DNA from: Deltaproteobacteria bacterium RBG_16_44_11
GTDB taxonomy: Bacteria > Desulfobacterota > Syntrophia > Syntrophales > Smithellaceae
Assembly: GCA_001797845.1 (NCBI GenBank)
Contig: MGQN01000007.1
Coordinates: forward strand, 31,832 to 39,152
Reading direction: 5' to 3'
DNA length: 7,321 bases
Shown: positions 1-4,644 of the stretch, one piece after another
Numbering within the stretch: position 1 is the first letter of the stretch
How the letters are laid out: each line of letters opens with the position of its first letter
Position numbers and translations under genes: made by a program
The notes under the pieces: generated by a model
Databases searched by the model: none
Told to the model about the DNA's origin: nothing
The model's input: only the letters and a program-made list of their open reading frames with translations

Positions 1-542
1 CGTTTTTGAGCGTATTTGAACGCATAGCGCAGACAACGTTCCACTCCTTTTCGGGTATTGATGGATTCCTGTATCGCGACTTCGTCGGGTGTGTCTTTTT
101 TCAACACACCGCCCGCACCGGTATACAAGCCCTCTGTGTTTTCCCGGACGACAACAAAGTCAATGTCTTTTGGTCCTTTGTCTTTCAGCGGACAGGGAAC
201 ATTGGGGTAAAGCTTTACCGGTCTCAGATTTATATATTGATCAAGCTCGAAGCGTAACCGCAAAAGCAAACCTTTTTCCAGAATACCCGGTTTTACATCC
301 GGATGGCCGATAGCTCCAAGGTAGATGGCATCGAACTTTCGTAACTCAGCTAAAACGGAATCAGGCAGAATATCGGTTGTTTTTTTGTAACGTTCTCCAC
401 CCAGGTCATAATGGGTAAGTTCATATTTTATGGATTCAGCTGCGGCCACCGCTTTGAATACTTTCAGGCCTTCGTTGATAACTTCAGGCCCTGTTCCATC
501 ACCCGGTATCACCGCGATTTTATATGATTTACGAGAACTCAC
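1..542 (-). CDS. leuB: 3-isopropylmalate dehydrogenase, N-terminal part (runs off the window)
   Basis: NAD-dependent beta-decarboxylating dehydrogenase that converts 3-isopropylmalate to 2-oxoisocaproate in cytosolic leucine synthesis. Only the first 180 codons lie in the window. I see the N-terminal IPGDGTGPEV nucleotide-fold motif (about residues 12-21), GAIGHPDVKPG (about 76-86), the arginine-rich substrate segment LLLRLRFELDQYINLRPV (about 92-109) and VVRENTEGLYTG (about 131-142). The LLLRLRFEL...INLRP form resembles the LeuB type known from actinobacteria more than E. coli LeuB. The metal-binding aspartates and the C-terminal half lie beyond the edge. The start is GTG at 542-540, chosen because AGGAGGT lies 4 bases upstream and the dehydrogenase fold begins at once. 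Tartrate or isocitrate dehydrogenase relatives share the fold, so substrate specificity is inferred from the arginine segment. No other leu gene is visible. Confidence 0.88.
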   Translation of the reverse strand, partial: MSSRKSYKIAVIPGDGTGPEVINEGLKVFKAVAAAESIKYELTHYDLGGERYKKTTDILPDSVLAELRKFDAIYLGAIGHPDVKPGILEKGLLLRLRFELDQYINLRPVKLYPNVPCPLKDKGPKDIDFVVVRENTEGLYTGAGGVLKKDTPDEVAIQESINTRKGVERCLRYAFKYAQK

Positions 543-546
543 AATA

Positions 547-553
547 ACCTCCT
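547..553 (-). promoter_or_regulatory. Ribosome binding site of leuB
   Basis: On the minus strand AGGAGGT lies 4 bases before the GTG at 542-540. No ATG in this frame fits the N-terminus, so this near-perfect Shine-Dalgarno decides the GTG start. Confidence 0.8.
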
Positions 554-617
554 GTCTTATAATTTACGCCGCAGACTTTCCTATCTACTCAATTAAACGA
601 TATATAAAGTTAAACAA

Positions 618-654
618 GTTGACTTTATTAGCTCAATGAACTTCTGAAGTCAAC
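618..654. repeat. Inverted repeat GTTGACTT-N21-AAGTCAAC over the leuB promoter
   Basis: Perfect 8-base arms at 618-625 and 647-654 flank 21 bases. One arm contains the -35 box and the other touches the -10 box and start point. The promoter-proximal arm itself lies in a near-palindrome, GACTTC-A-GAAGTTC on the minus strand. The placement suits a repressor binding two half-sites, but no known operator is recognised. The arms share the TTGACT of the -35 element, so part of the symmetry may be incidental. Confidence 0.35.
625..653 (-). promoter_or_regulatory. Sigma70-type promoter of leuB
   Basis: On the minus strand TTGACT (653-648) and TAATAA (630-625) are separated by exactly 17 bases, placing the transcript start near 618 and leaving a leader of about 75 bases before the GTG. 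The -35 box lies inside one arm of an inverted repeat (618-625 with 647-654). Confidence 0.6.
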
Positions 655-739
655 GGCAAAAGAGCGAACTACCGGAGTATTCCGGTTTCATATAAAAAAT
701 GATATCCCGGTGGCGGAAAAATGGGGAATTTTATTGAGG

Positions 740-779
740 CGCAGGAGCAAATTTTAATTTGCTGCGTAACACTTTTTTT
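740..779 (+). terminator. Hairpin followed by a T-run, terminator-like, in the leuB-fbp gap
   Basis: AGCAAATT (746-753) pairs perfectly with AATTTGCT (756-763) across a 2-base loop, and CGC (740-742) can pair with GCG (764-766) around a 3-base bulge. Seven Ts follow at 773-779. No plus-strand gene precedes it. It could therefore end antisense read-through, act as an attenuator in a long fbp leader, or be fortuitous. The stem is AT-rich and the T-run is 6 bases from the stem base, so it is weaker than a textbook terminator. Confidence 0.3.
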
Positions 780-884
780 GGTAAAAATATCGAACATTTA
801 TATGGTGTTATTAATATTTATTGATAATGATATTGCCTTAAATATTTGCATGTAATCACAAAGAATGTTAGTTAATAAATAAGG

Positions 885-918
885 GCGCTTTTCTCAATTG
901 AGAATTCTTAAATAGCGC
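885..918. promoter_or_regulatory. Nested palindrome upstream of fbp, possible operator
   Basis: A perfect 14-base palindrome, TTCTCAATTGAGAA (891-904), sits inside a wider inverted repeat GCGCT (885-889) and AGCGC (914-918). It ends about 40 bases before the fbp start codon, where an operator or promoter-spanning site is expected. No family-specific operator is recognised. Confidence 0.3.
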
Positions 919-948
919 TCGCTATTACGAATCTGTTCTTAAAAACTT

Positions 949-955
949 GGGGGAG
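949..955 (+). promoter_or_regulatory. Ribosome binding site that decides the fbp start
   Basis: GGGGGAG ends 3 bases before ATG 959. The in-frame TTG at 947 overlaps this site and has no Shine-Dalgarno of its own, so the ATG is the likelier start. The spacing is shorter than usual. Confidence 0.55.
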
Positions 956-958
956 AAA

Positions 959-1894
959 ATGGGGGAAGGTATCAACGATTACACAAAAAATATGGTGGAT
1001 TTGAGGCGGCACATGTGGATGGCTGGTGTAGAGGAGGAATTGCGCCGGCTTATTTGGCAAATTGCTGTGGTCGGTAAATATATATCCGCCAAAATACATG
1101 AAGCCAACAGAAAGCTGGCCGGTATTAAAAATATTTACGGCGATGATCAGCTTTCGCTGGATTGTGCCGCGGATGATATTTTGAGAAGTCAACTGCAATT
1201 TTCCGGATTCGTGCGCGAATACGCATCCGAAGAGCTGGAAGACATAGTCAAGATCGGTTCCGGTAAAGAAAAATACATCGTCACCGCCGATCCGCTTGAC
1301 GGTTCATCGCTGGTGGAGACCAACCTGGCTATCGGCACGATTATCGGCATCCATAAAGAATCCATTTTAGATACAGGCAGAAATACGATGGTGGCGGCGC
1401 TCTATATTACCTATGGACCACTCATCACCATGATTTATTCGGCGGGTAAGGGCGCGCATGAATTTGTGCTCAACCGTGAAGGCGAGTATGTTCTGGCGCA
1501 GGAAAATATTAAGCTGAAAGAAAAAGGCTCAATATTTTCGCCCGGCGGATTGCGCCGTGATTGGATACCGGCGCATCTTAAGTTTATCGAACAACTGGAA
1601 AAAGACGGTTACAAACTTCGTTACAGCGGCGGGTTTGTTCCCGACATTAATCAGGTGTTGATAAAAAAGGGCGGCTTGTTTACCTATCCTGCCCTGCAAA
1701 AATCTCCGCAGGGAAAATTGCGGCTCTTGTTTGAATTACAGCCCATGGCTTTTATTATGGAGCAGGCCGGGGGACTCGCCACCGACGGCAAGGAAGATAT
1801 TCTTTCTTTGAAAGTGGAAAATGTGAATAAATGTTCGCCGGTTTATATCGGCTCTCCGACAGAAGTGCGGATGGCAAAGCAATTCTTAAATTGA
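959..1894 (+). CDS. fbp: Fructose-1,6-bisphosphatase, class I
   Basis: Cytosolic Mg-dependent phosphatase that hydrolyses fructose 1,6-bisphosphate to fructose 6-phosphate, the committed step of gluconeogenesis. The 311 residues fit the class I length. Visible signatures are the metal-binding SEE (residues 90-92), the sugar-phosphatase core DPLDGSS (111-117), YSGGFVPDINQVL (about 222-234, matching YIGSLVADFHRNL in E. coli) and KLRLLFELQPMAFIMEQAGG (253-272) with its metal-binding glutamate at 259. ATG at 959 is preferred to TTG at 947 because GGGGGAG at 949-955 lies directly before it and would otherwise be coding. Near residues 22-30 the glycine/threonine AMP-binding loop of the family reads AGVEEELRR, so AMP control may be altered (inference). 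The next gene is an aldolase 29 bases on, forming a gluconeogenic operon. Confidence 0.95.
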   Translation: MGEGINDYTKNMVDLRRHMWMAGVEEELRRLIWQIAVVGKYISAKIHEANRKLAGIKNIYGDDQLSLDCAADDILRSQLQFSGFVREYASEELEDIVKIGSGKEKYIVTADPLDGSSLVETNLAIGTIIGIHKESILDTGRNTMVAALYITYGPLITMIYSAGKGAHEFVLNREGEYVLAQENIKLKEKGSIFSPGGLRRDWIPAHLKFIEQLEKDGYKLRYSGGFVPDINQVLIKKGGLFTYPALQKSPQGKLRLLFELQPMAFIMEQAGGLATDGKEDILSLKVENVNKCSPVYIGSPTEVRMAKQFLN

Positions 1895-1912
1895 TATAGA
1901 TATAATATATAA

Positions 1913-1918
1913 AAGGAG
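1913..1918 (+). promoter_or_regulatory. Ribosome binding site of fba
   Basis: AAGGAG lies 5 bases before ATG 1924 in the 29-base gap after the fbp stop. No promoter or terminator fits in this gap, which supports cotranscription with fbp. Confidence 0.7.
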
Positions 1919-1923
1919 CACTT

Positions 1924-3318
1924 ATGATTTTCGAAAACAAAGACCAGTTAAAAGAAAAGTGTGCGCCGATAATAAAATTGGATGGCCGCGACGTTCAAAT
2001 TTTAGATGAAGCAAAACTCAAAAAAGAGCTTATTGACGATTTGATTTATACTGAAGTGTTTAGTCCCGATAAGGCGACACAGGAAGCCGCCTGCTGGATT
2101 ATCCGCCGCGCGGCAAATGCCTTGGGGATTGTGTCCGCTTCTATTCAATCACTATATGAAGCGATGGGGCGCTCCGAAGTAAAAGGATTCACCGTTCCTG
2201 CTATTAATATCCGGGCGCTGACCTATGATGTCGCCCAGGCTGTTTTTCGCGCCGCCATCAAAGCAAAAGCGGGTCCGGTTATTTTCGAGATTGCCCGATC
2301 CGAAATTGATTATACCCTGCAAAAGCCGATGGAATATGCCTGCGCCATCAAGGCCGCCGCTATTAAAACCGGCTATCGCGGGCTGATTTTTCTGCAAGGC
2401 GATCATTTCCAGATTAACGCGAAGAAATTTGCCGCCGATGCCGCCAAAGAAACGCAAACAGTAAAAAATTTAATTTGGGAGGCGATTGACGCCGGTTTTT
2501 ATAATATTGATATTGATACCTCTACGCTGGTTGATTTGACCAAAGCGACAATTAAGGAACAGCAAAAGACAAATTATGTGCTGGCGGCGGAACTTACTAC
2601 AATGATCCGCGATTTGGAACCGGAAGGGATTACTATTTCCGTGGGCGGCGAAATCGGTGAGGTTGGCGGGAAAAACAGCACGGTCGAAGAGCTGCAAGCA
2701 TTTATGGAAGGTTATCTGGAAGAACTTAAAAAGGACGGTGCGTCGCTTACGGGAATAAGTAAAATAAGCGTCCAGACGGGAACAACGCACGGCGGAATCC
2801 CGCTGACTGACGGCAGCGTGGCTAAAGTTAAAATTGATTTTGACGTGTTGGGGAAGTTATCTCAATTAGCACGCTCGCAATATGGTCTGGCCGGAGCTGT
2901 TCAGCATGGCGCCTCCACCCTGCCGGATGAAGCATTTGACAAATTTCCGGCAGTGGGCACGGCGGAAATCCATCTGGCTACCGGCTTTCAAAATATGATT
3001 TACGATAGTAAAAGTTTTCCTGGCGACCTGCGTGAAAAAATCTACAAATACATAAAAACCAACTTAAAAGATGAGTGGAAAGAAAAAGATACCGAAGAGC
3101 AATTCATCTATAAAACTCGCAAAAAGGCCTGTGGCCCCTTCAAATTGGAGTTGTGGCACCTGCCCGAAAAAACCCGCGAAAAGTTGTGTGCCGAGCTGGA
3201 AAAACAGTTTTCTTTTTTATTCGAAAAGCTGAAAGTTACAGGTAAGCAGAGTATTGTTAAGAAATATATTAAGCCGGTCGATGTGCATTTAGAGATGCCC
3301 GCGGCTTTTAAAAGTTAA
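1924..3318 (+). CDS. fba: Class II (zinc) fructose-bisphosphate aldolase, long form
   Basis: Predicted to condense dihydroxyacetone phosphate with glyceraldehyde 3-phosphate into fructose 1,6-bisphosphate, the substrate of the phosphatase encoded just upstream. Class II landmarks appear in the right order: FTVPAINI (89-96), the catalytic Asp and zinc-ligand His in LQGDHFQ (157-163), GGEIGEVGG (241-249, the family's GGEE-type loop), TTHGGIP (287-293, a His-Gly zinc ligand site), QHGAST (327-332, the other His-Gly site) and HLATGFQNMIY (350-360). At 464 residues it exceeds the usual 280-360. The surplus is an 85-residue N-terminal region before the barrel and a roughly 100-residue charged C-terminal extension. 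AAGGAG (1913-1918) precedes the ATG by 5 bases. A tagatose-bisphosphate aldolase is the main alternative; the fbp neighbour favours fructose bisphosphate. Confidence 0.83.
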   Translation: MIFENKDQLKEKCAPIIKLDGRDVQILDEAKLKKELIDDLIYTEVFSPDKATQEAACWIIRRAANALGIVSASIQSLYEAMGRSEVKGFTVPAINIRALTYDVAQAVFRAAIKAKAGPVIFEIARSEIDYTLQKPMEYACAIKAAAIKTGYRGLIFLQGDHFQINAKKFAADAAKETQTVKNLIWEAIDAGFYNIDIDTSTLVDLTKATIKEQQKTNYVLAAELTTMIRDLEPEGITISVGGEIGEVGGKNSTVEELQAFMEGYLEELKKDGASLTGISKISVQTGTTHGGIPLTDGSVAKVKIDFDVLGKLSQLARSQYGLAGAVQHGASTLPDEAFDKFPAVGTAEIHLATGFQNMIYDSKSFPGDLREKIYKYIKTNLKDEWKEKDTEEQFIYKTRKKACGPFKLELWHLPEKTREKLCAELEKQFSFLFEKLKVTGKQSIVKKYIKPVDVHLEMPAAFKS

Positions 3319-3350
3319 AATTAAAAGGCCCCTATCGTCATTCCGGCGAA

Positions 3351-3374
3351 GAGACTGTGTCACAATCCTCATTT
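3351..3374 (+). repeat. Direct repeat, copy 1 (GAGACTGTGTCACAATCC type)
   Basis: 24 bases that recur at 3550-3573 with two substitutions, T/A at the sixth base and T/A at the nineteenth. Each copy leads into a GTCATT unit within a few bases. Confidence 0.75.
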
Positions 3375-3549
3375 GTCATTGCGAGTCCGCCGCGGCAAAG
3401 CCTGCCCCGGACACCGATCCGGGGTGGCAATCCTATCTTGTCATTGCCCGGCTCGACCGGGCAATCCAGAGATAGAGAACGGACAGCCTGCCCGGCAGGG
3501 TACCTCAGCGAATAACCTAATACCCTACAGGGTACACGAGGTCACGCGT

Positions 3550-3573
3550 GAGACAGTGTCACAATCCACATTT
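3550..3573 (+). repeat. Direct repeat, copy 2 (GAGACAGTGTCACAATCC type)
   Basis: Second copy of the 24-base repeat at 3351-3374, with two mismatches. It precedes the GTCATTTCGAAGCG unit. The first ten bases of copy 1 also occur inverted at 3683-3692. Confidence 0.75.
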
Positions 3574-3633
3574 ATGTCATTTCGAAGCGAAGCGAGAAAT
3601 CCTTGTCCCGAAACGCAGTGAAGGATATTCAAG

Positions 3634-3673
3634 ATTCCTCATCCGCCACGGCGGATTCGGAATGACTTTTTTT
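3634..3673 (+). terminator. Probable intrinsic terminator of the fbp-fba operon
   Basis: ATTCC (3634-3638) pairs with GGAAT (3659-3663), then after a symmetric TC/TC internal loop ATCCGCC (3641-3647) pairs with GGCGGAT (3650-3656). Three bases after the stem come seven Ts (3667-3673). The hairpin is the last unit of the repeat block and lies about 315 bases after the fba stop. The T-run serves only plus-strand transcription; the minus strand has no matching T-run on the other side. Confidence 0.6.
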
Positions 3674-3690
3674 CTAGTTATAACACAGTC

Positions 3691-4536
3691 TCAATTCTCG
3701 GTCCGCCAACTGACTATATAATCGAGCAACTTTTCTTTTGGAGCGTTCGGATCAACTTGCCATTTCCCCATCACGCCCTGGTCCCGCGCTGTTATTTCAA
3801 AATGGCTCATCGCGATACCCAGGTCAATATCCTGCAAATGGACTATTCCCAGCATTTTATATTGGAGCGATCGTTCAAGGAAAAAATGAAATGTATTTTT
3901 CGCCGTATCAAGTAAAACGCGCCACGGTTGTTTGTTGGACGCCGAAGGCGCCAGACGCAGATTCTCCAGTGCGTCACAATATTTTCCGGCCTGTGCTTGA
4001 GTCAAAGGTGTAGCAAAATCATTGGCAAAAAAAAGTTCCGGCCAGGGCTTTCTGTGATCGGACCCGGCAAAGCGACGCATAATTTTTTCCGTCAGCGATT
4101 TTGTTTCGGCCGGATAACCTATAGGACTTACCGTGGGCAATATTTCACCCTCACGCAGGCCCGCTGCTTGGGCAAAGCTGCTGGCCTGAAAAGTTCCGCC
4201 TAGCCAGCATGTTCCCAAGCCCAGCGCGGTCGCCTTAAGAATTAATATTTCCTTGCAGTAGCCTAAATCTTCCATGGCGAGGGGTGTGTTATTAATAGTG
4301 CCTATCAGAAAATAGCGGGCGTTTTTAATAACGCCGTATGTGCCCAGCTTTTTCCATTCCTGCGGCGTTAAATTGTCCATATGGATTAATTTAAATGTCG
4401 GTTGATTGCCGAAGGGCCCTTTTTGGGCGGCGCTGATGTAGCCGGAGAGTTCAGCCAGCACTTTATCTTCGAGGGATCTGTCCGCATAAGTTCTGCACGA
4501 TATTCTTTTTTTGATGAATTCACTCAACGCCTTCAT
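3691..4536 (-). CDS. Nitroreductase-family flavoprotein (duplicated-lobe, TM1586-like type)
   Basis: Predicted cytosolic FMN-dependent oxidoreductase using NAD(P)H; the natural substrate cannot be read from sequence. The 281 residues contain the N-terminal FMN-phosphate signature RISCRTY (11-17), GPFGNQP (40-46), a helix ending LGLGTCWLGGTF (105-116) and SPIGYPAE (137-144). A second lobe contains APSASNKQPWRV (196-207), itself a nitroreductase FMN-contact motif. Two such half-domains in one chain fit the TM1586-type nitroreductase family rather than classical NfsB enzymes of about 220 residues. The ATG at 4536 has AAGGGAGA (4548-4541) 4 bases upstream and a promoter at 4589-4616. It is a single-gene unit, convergent with fba and divergent from nnr. 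Its stop codon overlaps a 10-base inverted copy of a repeat from the neighbouring array. Confidence 0.82.
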   Translation of the reverse strand: MKALSEFIKKRISCRTYADRSLEDKVLAELSGYISAAQKGPFGNQPTFKLIHMDNLTPQEWKKLGTYGVIKNARYFLIGTINNTPLAMEDLGYCKEILILKATALGLGTCWLGGTFQASSFAQAAGLREGEILPTVSPIGYPAETKSLTEKIMRRFAGSDHRKPWPELFFANDFATPLTQAQAGKYCDALENLRLAPSASNKQPWRVLLDTAKNTFHFFLERSLQYKMLGIVHLQDIDLGIAMSHFEITARDQGVMGKWQVDPNAPKEKLLDYIVSWRTEN

Positions 4537-4558
4537 AAATTCTCCCTTAAAATTGTTG

Positions 4559-4587
4559 TTGGCAAAATAATTTTGTCAGAGTAATAT
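4559..4587 (+). promoter_or_regulatory. Sigma70-type promoter of nnr
   Basis: TTGGCA (4559-4564) and TAATAT (4582-4587) are exactly 17 bases apart. The start point near 4594 leaves a leader of about 50 bases before ATG 4645. The -10 box is one base from the -10 box of the divergent nitroreductase promoter. The spacer contains a 13-base palindrome CAAAATAATTTTG (4563-4575). Confidence 0.55.
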
Positions 4588-4588
4588 C

Positions 4589-4616
4589 ATTATACATCAA
4601 AGATAATAATTGTAAA
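4589..4616 (-). promoter_or_regulatory. Sigma70-type promoter of the nitroreductase gene
   Basis: On the minus strand TTTACA (4616-4611) and a perfect TATAAT (4594-4589) are 16 bases apart. The start point would be near 4582, giving a leader of about 45 bases. Confidence 0.65.
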
Positions 4617-4632
4617 TATCGCCGAATCTTTG

Positions 4633-4638
4633 AGGGAG
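4633..4638 (+). promoter_or_regulatory. Ribosome binding site that decides the nnr start
   Basis: AGGGAG lies 6 bases before ATG 4645. An in-frame TTG at 4630 overlaps this site and lacks a site of its own, so the ATG is taken as start. Confidence 0.7.
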
Positions 4639-4644
4639 ATACTT

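Larger units (their letters stand above)
543..958. other. AT-rich gap between the divergent leuB and fbp genes
   Basis: About 415 bases without a credible gene on either strand. It holds the leuB promoter and ribosome binding site, a short hairpin ACCGGA-GTAT-TCCGGT (671-686), a hairpin with a T-run (740-779) and a palindrome just before fbp (885-918). I found no plus-strand promoter for fbp with both boxes convincing. The open frames here lack a ribosome binding site and cross the promoter elements. Confidence 0.6.
3337..3666. repeat. Composite array of GTCATT-type palindromic repeats
   Basis: A 330-bp non-coding block bounded by inverted ends GTCATTCCG (3337-3345) and CGGAATGAC (3658-3666). 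Inside are successive units starting with GTCATT and each able to fold: ATTGC (3378-3382) with GCAAT (3427-3431) enclosing CCCCGGA/TCCGGGG (3405-3411/3418-3424); ATTGCCCGG/CCGGGCAAT (3443-3451/3457-3465, loop of 5); CCTGC/GCAGG (3487-3491/3495-3499); TACCCT/AGGGTA (3521-3526/3529-3534); ATTTC/GAAAT (3579-3583/3596-3600); and the final ATCCGCC/GGCGGAT. A 24-base direct repeat starting GAGAC recurs at 3351-3374 and 3550-3573 with two differences. Similar GTCATTGCGAG-style sequences are known as dispersed intergenic repeats in many bacterial genomes. No transposase is present. Confidence 0.75.

Noticed and set aside
6..639. Three plus-strand open frames opposite leuB
   Set aside because: They are shadows of the minus-strand dehydrogenase frame; the longest has 83 residues, no domain pattern and no ribosome binding site, and one crosses the leuB promoter.
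778..806. Plus-strand promoter for fbp (TTGGTA with TATATG or TATGGT)
   Set aside because: Either the spacing is 15 bases or the -10 box is poor; in an AT-rich stretch this is expected by chance.
947..958. TTG start giving fbp four extra residues
   Set aside because: These bases contain the Shine-Dalgarno GGGGGAG for ATG 959.
3373..3621. 82-residue plus-strand open frame in the repeat block
   Set aside because: It lies wholly within the palindromic repeat array, has no ribosome binding site and its residue composition reflects the repeats.
3337..3666. CRISPR array
   Set aside because: The repeats differ in length and sequence, have no regular spacing or unique spacers, and fold as separate hairpins; no cas gene is present.
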